A DNA stretch of 64,000 nucleotides from UBA6918 sp040754425. GTDB taxonomy: Bacteria; Pseudomonadota; Gammaproteobacteria; Burkholderiales; Thiobacillaceae. How positions within the stretch are numbered: position 1 is the stretch's first letter; each line of letters starts with the position of its first letter. The translations under genes were made by a program, and so were the position numbers. Under the pieces are notes generated by a model, which was not told where the DNA came from, made no database searches, and worked only from the letters and a program-made list of their open reading frames with translations. The stretch covers positions 62,001 through 126,000 of the forward strand of contig JBFMCR010000007.1 of the NCBI GenBank assembly GCA_040754425.1, written 5' to 3'. Positions 7,728 through 19,003 of this stretch are shown here, piece by piece.

Positions 7728-9440
7728 ATGGAATTGACCGGCGCCGAGATTGTCACGCGCTGCCTGGCCGAGGAAGGGGTCGAATTCGTTTTCGGCTATC
7801 CCGGCGGCGCGGTGCTCAACATCTACGACGAAATCTTCAAGCAGAACAAGTTCAAGCACGTGCTGGTGCGCCACGAGCAGGCGGCGGTGCACGCGGCCGA
7901 CGCCTTCGCGCGCGCCTCCGGCAAAGTCGGCGTGGCGCTGGTCACCTCCGGCCCCGGCGCGACCAACGCCGTGACCGGCATCGCCACGGCCTACATGGAC
8001 TCCATTCCGGTGGTGATCATTTCCGGCCAGGTGCCGACTGCCGCGATCGGTCTCGACGCCTTCCAGGAAGTCGATGCCGTCGGCATTACGCGCCCCTGCG
8101 TGAAGCACAACTTCCTGGTCAAGGATGTGCGCGAACTGGCAAGCACCATCAAGAAGGCCTTCCACATCGCCGCCACCGGGCGTCCCGGTCCGGTGCTGGT
8201 GGACATCCCGAAGGACGTGACCTACCACAAGACCGAGTTCGTCTATCCCGAGACGGTCGCGATGCGCTCCTACAACCCGGTGCTGAAGGGCCACAGCGGC
8301 CAGATCAAGAAGGCGGCGCAGATGCTGCTGGAAGCCAGGCGCCCCATGATCTACACGGGCGGCGGCGTGATCCTTGGCAATGCCGCCGAACAGATCACCG
8401 CGCTGGCCAAGCTTCTGCATTATCCGGTGACCAATACGCTCATGGGCCTGGGCGGCTATCCCGCCACCGATCGCCAGTTCCTCGGCATGCTGGGCATGCA
8501 CGGCACCTATGAGGCCAACATGGCCATGCAGCACTGCGACGTGCTGCTGGCGGTGGGCGCGCGCTTCGACGACCGCGTCATCGGCAATCCCGCGCACTTT
8601 GCGCGCGAGCAGCGCCGCATCATCCACATCGATGTCGATCCGTCTTCGATTTCCAAGCGCGTCAAGGTCGACGTGCCCATCGTCGGCGACGTGCAGCAGG
8701 TGCTGGACGAACTGCTCAGGCTGCTCAAGGCCAGCAAGGAAAAGCCCGACGAAGCCGCGCTCAATACCTGGTGGACGCAGATCGAGTTGTGGCGCTCGCG
8801 CAACTGTCTCAAGTACAACCGCGAATCCGAGATCATCAAGCCGCAGTATGTGGTGGAGAAGCTCTGGGAGGTGACCAAGGGCGACGCCTTCGTGACCTCG
8901 GACGTCGGCCAGCACCAGATGTGGGCGGCGCAGTTCTACAAGTTCGACAAGCCGCGCCGCTGGCTCAACTCCGGCGGACTCGGCACCATGGGCGTGGGCC
9001 TGCCCTACGCCATGGGCGCGCAGCTCGCGCACCCAGATGCGACCATCGCCTGCATCACCGGCGAGTCCAGCATCCAGATGTGCATCCAGGAACTGTCCAC
9101 CTGCAAGCAGTACCGCCTGCCGGTGAAGATCGTCAACCTCAACAACCGCTACATGGGCATGGTGCGCCAGTGGCAGGAATTCTTCTACGGCAGCCGCTAT
9201 GCCGAATCCTACATGGATTCTCTGCCCGACTTCGTCAAGCTGGCCGAGGCCTACGGCCATGTGGGCATGCGCATCGAGAAAACCGCCGATGTCGAGGCCG
9301 CGCTGAAAGAAGCCTTCTCGCCCGCCATGAAGGAGCGCCTGGTATTCATGGACTTCCTCACCGACCAGACCGAAAACGTGTTCCCCATGGTGGAAGGCGG
9401 CAAGGGTCTGTCGGAAATGATCCTGGCCGAGGAGCTCTGA
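7728..9440 (+). CDS. ilvB: Acetolactate synthase large subunit
   Basis: Thiamine-diphosphate enzyme for the first shared step of valine, leucine and isoleucine synthesis. It condenses two pyruvates, or pyruvate with 2-oxobutyrate. The 570-residue protein has the ThDP-binding N-domain with the catalytic Glu in VLVRHEQAAVHAADA, the central FAD-binding domain and a C-terminal ThDP/Mg motif region (GESSIQM ... NLNNRYMGMVRQWQ). It is the biosynthetic type, as the adjoining regulatory subunit ilvH and ilvC show. It could equally be named ilvI. A one-base gap separates it from ilvH. Confidence 0.97.
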   Translation: MELTGAEIVTRCLAEEGVEFVFGYPGGAVLNIYDEIFKQNKFKHVLVRHEQAAVHAADAFARASGKVGVALVTSGPGATNAVTGIATAYMDSIPVVIISGQVPTAAIGLDAFQEVDAVGITRPCVKHNFLVKDVRELASTIKKAFHIAATGRPGPVLVDIPKDVTYHKTEFVYPETVAMRSYNPVLKGHSGQIKKAAQMLLEARRPMIYTGGGVILGNAAEQITALAKLLHYPVTNTLMGLGGYPATDRQFLGMLGMHGTYEANMAMQHCDVLLAVGARFDDRVIGNPAHFAREQRRIIHIDVDPSSISKRVKVDVPIVGDVQQVLDELLRLLKASKEKPDEAALNTWWTQIELWRSRNCLKYNRESEIIKPQYVVEKLWEVTKGDAFVTSDVGQHQMWAAQFYKFDKPRRWLNSGGLGTMGVGLPYAMGAQLAHPDATIACITGESSIQMCIQELSTCKQYRLPVKIVNLNNRYMGMVRQWQEFFYGSRYAESYMDSLPDFVKLAEAYGHVGMRIEKTADVEAALKEAFSPAMKERLVFMDFLTDQTENVFPMVEGGKGLSEMILAEEL

Positions 9441-9441
9441 C

Positions 9442-9933
9442 ATGCGCCACATCATTTCCCTGTTGATGGAAAACGAAGCCGGGGCGCTGTCGCGCGTGGC
9501 GGGCCTGTTCTCCGCGCGCGCCTACAACATCGAGTCGCTCACCGTTGCGCCCACCGAGGACGCCACGCTGTCGCGCATGACCATTGTCACCGTGGGCTCC
9601 GAGGACGTCATCGAGCAGATCATCAAGCAGCTGAACAAGCTGATCGACGTGGTCAAGGTACTGGATCTCACCGAGGGCAGCCACATCGAGCGCGAACTGA
9701 TGCTGGTCAAGGTGCGCGCCGCCGGCAAGGATCGCGAGGAATTGAAGCGCATGGCTGACATCTTTCGCGGCCGCATCATCGATGTCGCCGATCTCACCTA
9801 CACCATCGAACTGACCGGTCCCGGCACCAAGCTGGACGCCTTCCTCGAAGCGATCGACCAGAGCGCGATCCTGGAAACCGTGCGCACCGGCGCTTCCGGC
9901 ATCGGCCGCGGCGACCGCATTCTCAAAGTCTGA
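9442..9933 (+). CDS. ilvH: Acetolactate synthase small (regulatory) subunit
   Basis: Binds valine and gives feedback control to the large subunit. The 163-residue protein begins RHIISLLMENEAGALSRVAG, a textbook ACT domain (about 3-75). The C-terminal regulatory domain ends RTGASGIGRGDRILKV. It is co-transcribed with ilvB and ilvC. Confidence 0.97.
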   Translation: MRHIISLLMENEAGALSRVAGLFSARAYNIESLTVAPTEDATLSRMTIVTVGSEDVIEQIIKQLNKLIDVVKVLDLTEGSHIERELMLVKVRAAGKDREELKRMADIFRGRIIDVADLTYTIELTGPGTKLDAFLEAIDQSAILETVRTGASGIGRGDRILKV

Positions 9934-9962
9934 ATTCAAACCTAGCTAGCAAGGAAACCATC

Positions 9963-10979
<1,017 letters not shown>

Positions 10980-11113
10980 TCGAGGCGTTTACGCTCAGGA
11001 GGCGCCGGGACGCGGGGTTTTCCGTGAAACTCTGCGCCTCTTTGTTTTCTCCGGCAAGAGAATTGAGAAGCGATTTCTCTCCTTTCTTTCCCGGCACGGT
11101 CTACAATCGGCAC

Positions 11114-11899
11114 ATGCTCGATTTCAAACACAGCAAAAGTGAAGCGGGACACACGCGCATGCGTGACCGCGGCATTTACATCCTGCCCAACCTGTTCACC
11201 ATCGGCGCACTGTTCGCCGGCTTCTACGCCATCGTGCAGGCCATGAACGGCCGCTGGGAACATGCGGCGGTGGCGATCTTCATCGCCATGGTGCTGGATG
11301 GACTCGACGGCCGGGTTGCGCGCATGACCGGCACGCAAAGCGCCTTCGGTGCGGAACTTGACTCGTTGTCCGACATGGTGTCTTTCGGGGTCGCGCCCGC
11401 GCTCATCATGTACGTGTTCGCGCTCAAAGGCCTGGGCAAGTTCGGCTGGATCGCCGCCTTCGTCTATTGCGCGGGTGCGGCCTTGCGGCTGGCGCGTTTC
11501 AATACCCAGCTGGAGGTCGCCGACAAGCGCTTTTTCCAGGGACTGCCGTCGCCCTCCGCTGCCGCGCTGGTGGCGGGCTTCGTCTGGGTGATGGTCGAGT
11601 ACGGCTTTAGCGGTGCGGAGGTGGATTGGCTTGCAGCCGCCGTCATCCTGTTCGCCGGCATCAGCATGGTGACCAACTTCAAGTTCTACAGCGGCAAGGA
11701 GATAAATCTCAGAAAGAGCGTGCCCTTCTTCGTCGTGATACTCATCGTGCTGTTCTTCATTCTGGTGTCGACCAGTCCCCCCGAGGTGTTGCTGCTGATT
11801 TTCGTGCTGTACGGGTTGTCTGGCTATGTTTATGCCACATGGAACTGGCTGCATCGCAGGGAAAAATCGCCGCCCCCCTTGCCGGATGAGAAAAAATAA
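11114..11899 (+). CDS. pssA: CDP-diacylglycerol-serine O-phosphatidyltransferase
   Basis: Integral membrane enzyme making phosphatidylserine, the precursor of phosphatidylethanolamine. The 261-residue protein has the CDP-alcohol phosphotransferase motif with D62, D65, G66, A69, R70, G79, D83 and D87, and about seven hydrophobic segments. The C-terminus is charged (HRREKSPPPLPDEKK). The ATG at 11114 fits the family start. It sits between ilvC and leuA as in many betaproteobacteria, but psd, often beside it, is absent. Confidence 0.93.
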   Translation: MLDFKHSKSEAGHTRMRDRGIYILPNLFTIGALFAGFYAIVQAMNGRWEHAAVAIFIAMVLDGLDGRVARMTGTQSAFGAELDSLSDMVSFGVAPALIMYVFALKGLGKFGWIAAFVYCAGAALRLARFNTQLEVADKRFFQGLPSPSAAALVAGFVWVMVEYGFSGAEVDWLAAAVILFAGISMVTNFKFYSGKEINLRKSVPFFVVILIVLFFILVSTSPPEVLLLIFVLYGLSGYVYATWNWLHRREKSPPPLPDEKK

Positions 11900-11906
11900 A
11901 TACAAT
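11879..11906 (+). promoter_or_regulatory. Putative sigma-70 promoter upstream of leuA leader
   Basis: TTGCCG (11879-11884), a 16-bp spacer and TACAAT (11901-11906), overlapping the end of pssA. Transcription would start at or just before the short leader ORF at 11914, giving a very short or absent 5' untranslated region. Confidence 0.45.
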
Positions 11907-11913
11907 TTAGACC

Positions 11914-11994
11914 ATGTCTAATGTGGCTTCCCCCTCCTACGCCATCTGCCTGTCGAACATGCTGTTCGGCACCCTGCTGCTGCGCAAGCAGTAG
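11914..11994 (+). CDS. Possible leuA leader peptide (26 aa)
   Basis: A short frame coding MSNVASPSYAICLSNMLFGT followed by LLLRKQ and TAG. Three consecutive CTG leucine codons sit just before the stop, with two more Leu codons upstream. An internal ATG at 11959 would give an 11-residue peptide. Between it and leuA (12082) lie a GNRA-capped hairpin (12030-12043) and a possible long-range pairing of ACGCCG (11995-12000) with CGGCGT (12060-12065). No T-run follows the hairpin, so a classical attenuator is not demonstrated. A leader role is inferred from position and Leu content. Confidence 0.4.
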   Translation: MSNVASPSYAICLSNMLFGTLLLRKQ

Positions 11995-12081
11995 ACGCCG
12001 CCTTTTACCCTCCCCATTCGTATCCGAGCCCCGCGTGAGCGGGATTGAATTCGCCAACCCGGCGTATGCCAGGAGAACAGC

Positions 12082-13632
<1,551 letters not shown>

Positions 13633-13666
13633 CGTTTACTTCTCCCTGTCAAACGTTAACAGCCTG

Positions 13667-14026
13667 TTAAACCGCCCCGTCTTTGGAGGGGGCGGTTTTT
13701 TTCGCGTAGCCGATCGCCGCCAAAAAAAACGCCACCGACAGAAATATTTCTGCCCACGCCAGCGTGGCGGACGGCTGCGGGTCGGACCACGCGCGCATGA
13801 CGCCTTCGGTGAAATAAATGAGGATGAACATCGAGGCCCACTGGTAGGTGTAGCGGCGGCCCTTGAGTATGCCCATCAGCGGCAGCAGCAGCGGCAGGGT
13901 CTTGAGCACCAGCCAGGAACCGCCCGGCCGCAGGGGCGCGAGCCACAGTTCCCAGGCGAGGGATAGAAGGATCAGCGCGACGAGGCTGGCGCTGGCGATG
14001 AAGGAAAGCGTGCGCGCAGAAGGCAT
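13667..14026 (-). CDS. DUF2069 membrane protein
   Basis: A 119-residue inner-membrane protein with four hydrophobic segments (about 8-28, 40-55, 66-80 and 92-108) and the DUF2069 text ILKGRRYTYQWASMFILIYF followed by GVMRAWSD. Function unknown. Its ATG shares one base with the wrbA stop (TGATG), so the two are translationally coupled. The wrbA-DUF2069 order recurs in betaproteobacteria. Confidence 0.85.
   Translation of the reverse strand: MPSARTLSFIASASLVALILLSLAWELWLAPLRPGGSWLVLKTLPLLLPLMGILKGRRYTYQWASMFILIYFTEGVMRAWSDPQPSATLAWAEIFLSVAFFLAAIGYAKKTAPSKDGAV
13669..13703. terminator. Bidirectional-type terminator between leuA and DUF2069 gene
   Basis: AAACCGCCCC pairs with GGGGGCGGTTT, followed on the + strand by a run of T. 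The stop codon of the convergent DUF2069 gene (13667-13669) abuts the stem, so the hairpin can serve both strands. Confidence 0.85.
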
Positions 14027-14619
14027 CAGGCACTCAGTTTCAACGCGACTTCGGCAAGACGCCTGCCCTGGGCGATGCATAGCTTGCGTTCTTCGTCGCT
14101 GAGCGGCCTGTCGTCCCGGGGCCCTGCGACGTGGCTTGCGCCGTAGGGTGTGCCGCCGCTGGCGGTGGTGTTGAGTTCGGCGAGCGTGTAGGGCAGGCCC
14201 AGCAGGATCATGCCGTGGTGCATGAGCGGCAGCATCATCGAGATCAGCGTGGTTTCCTGGCCGCCGTGCTGGCTTGCGGTGGAGGTGAACACGCAGGCGG
14301 GCTTGCCGGCGAGGGTACCCTGCATCCACAGACCGCCGGTGCCGTCGAGAAAATATTTCAACGCAGCGGCCATGTTGCCGAAGCGCGTCGGGCTGCCGAG
14401 GGCCAGACCCGCGCATTCTTCGAAGTCGCGCAGCTCGGCATAGGGCGCGCCTTCGGGGGGTACTGGCGGCTCTGCAGTCTCGGTTCTGGGCGCGACCCTG
14501 GGCACGGTGCGGATGCGGGCAGCGGCGCTCGGCACGGATTCGATGCCGCGCGCGATCAGGCGTGCCATGTCGGCGACGCTGCCGTCCTGGCTGTAGTAAA
14601 GCACGAGTATTTCTGTCAT
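14026..14619 (-). CDS. wrbA: NAD(P)H:quinone oxidoreductase, WrbA type
   Basis: FMN flavoprotein that reduces quinones by two electrons, protecting against redox cycling. The 197-residue protein has the flavodoxin-like opening ILVLYYSQDGSVADMARLIA (phosphate-binding loop), and the WrbA blocks GSPTRFGNMAAALKYFLDGT and FTSTASQHGGQETT. It is soluble. Its ATG overlaps the stop of the upstream PilZ-like gene by one base (TAATG), and it continues into the DUF2069 gene. Confidence 0.93.
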   Translation of the reverse strand: MTEILVLYYSQDGSVADMARLIARGIESVPSAAARIRTVPRVAPRTETAEPPVPPEGAPYAELRDFEECAGLALGSPTRFGNMAAALKYFLDGTGGLWMQGTLAGKPACVFTSTASQHGGQETTLISMMLPLMHHGMILLGLPYTLAELNTTASGGTPYGASHVAGPRDDRPLSDEERKLCIAQGRRLAEVALKLSA

Positions 14620-16136
14620 TACGCGGGGATGAGTTCAACGAGGTCGTAAAAAGGGGTTTGTTCCACCAAGCTGCCAAGGCCGATGCGGCGATGCTCGCCG
14701 TCAAGCCACATGTCAGCCGTCCGCCCGCGCCGGTACAGGCCCAGAGGCAACAGCAGGCGTTCCTCGGTCTGCAGCGCGCGATTGGCAGGTATCAGCATGG
14801 CGGGCTGGCCAATATTGGCGGCGCTGCCTTCGGTAAAACGCAGCACGACGGAACTGGCGCTCGGTGCCAGTTTTTCCACGCCGGCTACCACAATCTGGCC
14901 CTTGGACATTTTGCCCCAGCGAATGACGCCCAGCATCCAGTTAGATGTCGCGGCGTCCACTTCACGCAAGGCAACGGGATTGCCCATGCGCACCTGGGCA
15001 ACCTCCAGGGCGTGCGCCGACATGGCCAGGCCGCCGGCGCTGTCATTGACGATACGCCAGCGTGCGGCAGCCTCCGGGCTGTCGGAGGACGGTGCTGCGG
15101 GGCCATTCTGTTTGGTGTCGAACAGGCGGTGGATGGCGGGTATGCCGCTGATGACGTCTACATGGCTCTGGCCGGGAGTGTAGCGGTTGAAGCCGCGCTT
15201 GGCGCTGCCGCGCCAGGATTGATGCAGGCGGCTCAGCAGATGCAGGGCGTTGACGTTCTGCGGCACCTCGACCAGGCCGAGGTTACGGAAGGCCTCACCG
15301 GTCTTCAGCTTGATGATGAGGCTGCGCAAATGTTTGCAAAGCGCGTGTGTGTCCAGCAACAGCCCGGCGGGGTTTTCGTTCTCGTCGGAACCGGAGGGCG
15401 AGTCGGCGTCGGTGTCGATGCGGAACACGGACTTTTTGCCCTTGCCCGCCTCGGCGAGCTCGGCGAGGCGCCCGAATTTTTTCAGATAGGCCAGGGTGAG
15501 CTCGATTTCGGGCCGGGTGAACCTGAACGGATGCGCCAGCGCAAGGAGTACGGTGCTCTTGTAGATTGCGTCCGGCGTGCGGCCGTCGGGGTCGCCGCTT
15601 TCCGCCAGACCTGCCTCGGCGATTGCCGTGCGCACCTGGTGCAATTCGTGCCAGCTGTAAACGGGAGGGGAAGTGTAGCTGCGATAGCTGGTGCAGATCT
15701 GCCCTGACAGGGCGGTCAGCAGACGGCTGAGCGCCGTCTGGCGGGCCTTGGCGCTGCCAAACAGGGATCGCCTTTGTTGCAACCCCAGGCAAACGAGTTT
15801 CCAGGCATAAGTCAGTTCGACCGCCAGCTCGTAGGCCAGGGTGGCGGCTTGCCGATGTACCGGCGATTGCGGCATGCCGTTTTCCGGCAGCGTGGCGAGG
15901 AGCGCTTCGATCAGCTGCTCGATCGCCGGCTCGTAGAGCAGTATCAGCTTGGCGCGAAGGTCTTCTTCAAGCTCGCTGCGGTTCAACCTGCCCAGTTCGG
16001 CCAGCAGCCTGTGCGCGGCTTCTTCGGGATTAGAGTCGGGCAGCAGCTTCAGCCAGCCCGCAATCGCTGCCGGGCGGATTTCAGGCGCCTGCTGCAGGGC
16101 CTGTTCTGGCTTGGGCGTGTACAGGGCGAGCTGCAT
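14619..16136 (-). CDS. Hypothetical protein with C-terminal PilZ-like domain
   Basis: A 505-residue soluble protein I cannot name. Residues 1-330 look largely alpha-helical. Residues about 370-460 look like a beta barrel containing NDSAGG, which fits the PilZ c-di-GMP motif [D/N]xSxxG, followed by GVIRW-like text as in PilZ strands. An Arg-rich motif upstream is only suggestive. If it is a PilZ protein it would be a c-di-GMP receptor or effector; the only cyclase in the window is at 40.1 kb. It heads a coupled unit with wrbA and DUF2069. Confidence 0.6.
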   Translation of the reverse strand: MQLALYTPKPEQALQQAPEIRPAAIAGWLKLLPDSNPEEAAHRLLAELGRLNRSELEEDLRAKLILLYEPAIEQLIEALLATLPENGMPQSPVHRQAATLAYELAVELTYAWKLVCLGLQQRRSLFGSAKARQTALSRLLTALSGQICTSYRSYTSPPVYSWHELHQVRTAIAEAGLAESGDPDGRTPDAIYKSTVLLALAHPFRFTRPEIELTLAYLKKFGRLAELAEAGKGKKSVFRIDTDADSPSGSDENENPAGLLLDTHALCKHLRSLIIKLKTGEAFRNLGLVEVPQNVNALHLLSRLHQSWRGSAKRGFNRYTPGQSHVDVISGIPAIHRLFDTKQNGPAAPSSDSPEAAARWRIVNDSAGGLAMSAHALEVAQVRMGNPVALREVDAATSNWMLGVIRWGKMSKGQIVVAGVEKLAPSASSVVLRFTEGSAANIGQPAMLIPANRALQTEERLLLPLGLYRRGRTADMWLDGEHRRIGLGSLVEQTPFYDLVELIPA

Positions 16137-16200
16137 GGGCCGAGCGTATCACTCCCGCGGTGAATTAGAATGGTTCAATTTTACTTTGAAGCGGGGCGAT

Positions 16201-16572
16201 GTGACGCTTTCTTGTGTGGCTTGGGCGGCAGGGTTTGCGGGCGGTTGGGCACTGATACCGGTCTGGCACGTGCAATCCGGCGGAATGTCTCCCCTGCCGG
16301 CAAATGGCTTGGCCTATGCTGCGCTCGCGATTTGCGCCATGGCCATCGCCGGCCGCTGTATGGCGAAATGCCACCCTGCGCTCAATCGCATGGCAATCCT
16401 GATTGCCTGTGCGTCACTGGCCGGCATAGATGTCGGCATATCGGGCTTGCAGGGCGAAGCTGCCCAGAAAGCCTTTTTTGCGGCGCTATTGGGGATTGCG
16501 CTGGTGGTGCTGGCTGCACGCCATGCACCGGCTGCCTTGCGCCGGCGCTGGCTGGGCAAGGGCAGCACCTAA
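16201..16572 (+). CDS. Small membrane protein, unknown
   Basis: A 123-residue protein with about four hydrophobic segments (residues 5-20, 38-55, 64-80 and 90-106) and a basic C-terminus (RRRWLGKGST). I chose the GTG at 16201 because GCGGGGCGAT lies just before it and the protein then begins at the first hydrophobic segment. No family recognised. It lies divergent from the PilZ-like gene, and its 3' end overlaps that of the aspartase-like gene by 4 bp. Confidence 0.55.
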   Translation: MTLSCVAWAAGFAGGWALIPVWHVQSGGMSPLPANGLAYAALAICAMAIAGRCMAKCHPALNRMAILIACASLAGIDVGISGLQGEAAQKAFFAALLGIALVVLAARHAPAALRRRWLGKGST

Positions 16573-17969
16573 GCCCCCCCGCCGCCAGAGCCTGCGCCGT
16601 GTGCTGCGGCGAGCACCAGTGCGTCGAAGTCCTCGGCTTTCATCAGGCCTTTTTCCACCACGATGTCCTTCACCGGGCGCCCGGATTTTTCCGACTCCTT
16701 GGCGATCTCGGCGGCCTGCATATAGCCGATCCGCGTGTTGAGCAGGGTGGCAAGCCCCACGCTCTGGTGGATGAAGAAGGCGCAACGCTCGCGGTTGACG
16801 ACGATGCCCTTGAGGTTCTTTTCCGTGGCCGCGTTCATGGCATTGGTGAGCCAGTCCATGGCGTCGAACAGGGCGCTGCCCATGGCCGGCATCATGACGT
16901 TGAGTTCCAGCTGGCCGGCCTGGGTCATCAGTGCCACGGCGTGGTCCTGGCCCAGCACCTGGTAGCAGACCTGGTTTAGCATCTCGAACATCACCGGGTT
17001 GACCTTGCCCGGCATGATGGAGGATCCCGGCTGCATCGCAGGCAGGGTGATTTCACCGAGACCCGTGCGCGGCCCGCTGGCCAAGAGGCGCAGGTCGTTG
17101 GCAATGCGCGTGAGTTCGAGGGCGAGGCCGCGGGTGCGCGCGGACAGGTCCTGCAGGTCGAGCATGGACTGCATCTGTGCGGCAAGATGGCTGGAAACGA
17201 TGGGTTCGCCGGTGAGACTCGCCAGTTCGGCCGCGACTTTTTCCGGGTAGCCGGGCGAGGTGTTGAGGCCGGTGCCGGCAGCCGACCCGCCCAGTCCGAT
17301 TTCAGCGAGCTTCCCGCGGCATGCAGCGAGATTGGCGGCCGCCCGTCGCAGCGTCCAGGCATAGGCGGAAAATTCGATGCCGATGGTGGTGGGCACGGCG
17401 TCCTGCAAATGGGTGCGGCCGGATTTGACCGTGTCCTTTTCGCGGTCCGCGAGACGCTCGAATTCGGCGGCCATGCGCTGGCAGGCATCGACCAGGCGCG
17501 GCAGCTTGGCGAGGCATGCCAATCGAATGGCGGTGGGGATGGTGTCGTTGGTCGACTGCCCCATATTGACGTCGTCATTGGGGTGGATCGGCTTGTAAGC
17601 GCCTTTTTCCCCGCCCAGCGCGACGTTGGCGAGATTGGCCACCACTTCGTTTGTGTTCATATTGTGGCTGGTGCCGGCGCCGGCCTGGAAGCGGTCGACC
17701 ACGAACTGGTCCAGATATTCCCCTTGCAGGATTTTCTCGCAGGCGGCGACAATGGCGTCGCGCTTTTCCGCGGAGAGCCAGCCGGGCTGGCAGTTGGCGC
17801 GCGCCGCGGCCAGCTTGATCAGCACATGGGCACGAATGAAATCGCTGTCCGGGCGCCGCCCGGAAATGGGAAAATTGTCCACCGCACGCGCGGTCTGGAT
17901 GCCGTACCAGGCATCCTGCGGAACTTGATAGCTGCCCAACGAGTCTTTCTCGATACGAAATCCGGCCAT
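16569..17969 (-). CDS. aspA: Aspartase/fumarase superfamily lyase, probably aspartate ammonia-lyase
   Basis: A 466-residue enzyme of the fumarase C/aspartase superfamily, with the signature GSSIMPGKVNP containing the catalytic Ser loop. Aspartase-like features are the opening RIEKDSLGSYQVPQDAWYG and AGAGTSHNMNTNEVVANLAN; fumarase C has SGTQSNMN there. HPNDDVNMGQSTND is shared by both groups, so a class II fumarase role cannot be excluded. The ATG at 17969 is used; a TTG three codons upstream is possible. Its start lies only 12 bp from the divergent TlpA-like start. The C-terminus is a Gly-rich tail. Confidence 0.72.
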   Translation of the reverse strand: MAGFRIEKDSLGSYQVPQDAWYGIQTARAVDNFPISGRRPDSDFIRAHVLIKLAAARANCQPGWLSAEKRDAIVAACEKILQGEYLDQFVVDRFQAGAGTSHNMNTNEVVANLANVALGGEKGAYKPIHPNDDVNMGQSTNDTIPTAIRLACLAKLPRLVDACQRMAAEFERLADREKDTVKSGRTHLQDAVPTTIGIEFSAYAWTLRRAAANLAACRGKLAEIGLGGSAAGTGLNTSPGYPEKVAAELASLTGEPIVSSHLAAQMQSMLDLQDLSARTRGLALELTRIANDLRLLASGPRTGLGEITLPAMQPGSSIMPGKVNPVMFEMLNQVCYQVLGQDHAVALMTQAGQLELNVMMPAMGSALFDAMDWLTNAMNAATEKNLKGIVVNRERCAFFIHQSVGLATLLNTRIGYMQAAEIAKESEKSGRPVKDIVVEKGLMKAEDFDALVLAAAHGAGSGGGGA

Positions 17970-17981
17970 GACGCTCAAACC

Positions 17982-18464
17982 ATGAACAAGAAACCCTCAT
18001 TTTACCTCTTGGCACTGAGCCTGATGCTGTTCCTGGCATTTCCTGCCAGCGCCGCAGACTTCGCCATGACCGACACCACCGGCAAGGTGCACAAGCTGTC
18101 CCAGTACAAGGGCAGGTGGGTGCTGGTGAATTTCTGGGCAACCTGGTGTCCGCCCTGTCTGGAGGAAATTCCCGACCTCATCGAACTGCATGAAAACAAG
18201 AAGAACAACCTGGTGGTATTCGGCATCGCGCTCGATTACCGCAATGGCGAACAGGTCAAGCAGTTTGCCGACAGCATGCTGGTGAGCTACCCCATCATCC
18301 TGGGCGATCGCAAGATGGCGGCGCGGATCGGTCCCGTCGACGGCTTGCCCACCACTTACCTCTATAATCCGCAAGGCGTGCTGGTTGCCCACCAAGTGGG
18401 CGCCATTACCCGGGCGGATGTGGAGAACTTCATCCGCAAAGCGGAGAAAACGACGCGTAAATAA
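17982..18464 (+). CDS. TlpA-like periplasmic thioredoxin
   Basis: A 160-residue exported thiol-disulfide protein. A signal peptide covers residues 1-25 (LLALSLMLFLAFPASAA). The active site is C56-P-P-C59 in NFWATWCPPCLEEIPDL, the TlpA/ResA-type motif, with the cis-Pro segment GLPTTYLY. It probably reduces periplasmic disulfides or assists cytochrome c maturation (inference). It begins a co-directional run with a SoxW-like thioredoxin, a TolC protein and a short adaptor; the gap to the next gene is 20 bp. Confidence 0.85.
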   Translation: MNKKPSFYLLALSLMLFLAFPASAADFAMTDTTGKVHKLSQYKGRWVLVNFWATWCPPCLEEIPDLIELHENKKNNLVVFGIALDYRNGEQVKQFADSMLVSYPIILGDRKMAARIGPVDGLPTTYLYNPQGVLVAHQVGAITRADVENFIRKAEKTTRK

Positions 18465-18484
18465 GTTTAAGTTAAGGAATCGAC

Positions 18485-19003
18485 ATGAAACACTGGCTGA
18501 TAGGTTTGCTGCTGTGTTTGCCTCTCGCGGCGGTTGCGGAAGTGCGCGACCCGGAAACCCATTTTTTCGATCCCAAGCTCGGAAATTTCCAGGAAGAGCT
18601 GGCGGTTGCCAGGCAGCAGGGCAAGCAGGGCATCATGCTGTTCTTTGAAATGGATGACTGCCCGTTCTGTGCGCGCATGAAAAACACCATCCTCAACCAG
18701 TCCGAGGTGCAGGATTATTTCCGCAAGCACTTCCTGATTTTTCCGGTGGACACCCAAGGTGACGTGCCGATGACCGATTTCAAGGGCAGGGAAACCGTGG
18801 AGAAAACCTTTGCCCTGCAGCAGCGCGTGCGGGCAACCCCGGTGATCATGTTCTTCGATCTTGAAGGCAACCCGGTGGCGCGCCATACCGGCCCGAGCAA
18901 GGACAAGGATGACTTCCTGATGCTCGGGCGCTACGTGGTCGAGGGCGCTTACCGGCAGATGCCTTACGAGCGTTACAAGAAAGCCCGGGCCGGCGCCAGA
19001 TGA
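18485..19003 (+). CDS. SoxW-like periplasmic thioredoxin
   Basis: A 172-residue exported protein with a signal peptide (1-18) and a thioredoxin fold with C59-P-F-C62 in FFEMDDCPFCARMKN and cis-Pro segment RATPVIMFFD. It resembles SoxW, the thioredoxin associated with thiosulfate oxidation loci, but no other sox gene is in the window, so a link to sulfur oxidation is only a possibility. Its stop overlaps the TolC-family start as ATGA. Confidence 0.78.
   Translation: MKHWLIGLLLCLPLAAVAEVRDPETHFFDPKLGNFQEELAVARQQGKQGIMLFFEMDDCPFCARMKNTILNQSEVQDYFRKHFLIFPVDTQGDVPMTDFKGRETVEKTFALQQRVRATPVIMFFDLEGNPVARHTGPSKDKDDFLMLGRYVVEGAYRQMPYERYKKARAGAR

Noticed and set aside
7317..9455. 712-codon open frame on the minus strand opposite ilvB
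   Set aside because: Antisense shadow of a GC-rich gene; His/Asp/Gly-rich translation with no recognisable motif, while the + strand has full-length IlvB.
10980..11113. psd or a small gene between ilvC and pssA
   Set aside because: No frame of useful length or similarity in this gap; only a short echo of the recO-flanking palindrome.
16569..17969. Naming the lyase fumC
   Set aside because: AGAGTSHNMNTNEV and the DAWYG opening fit aspartases better than SGTQSNMN of fumarase C; kept as aspartase-like with the alternative stated.
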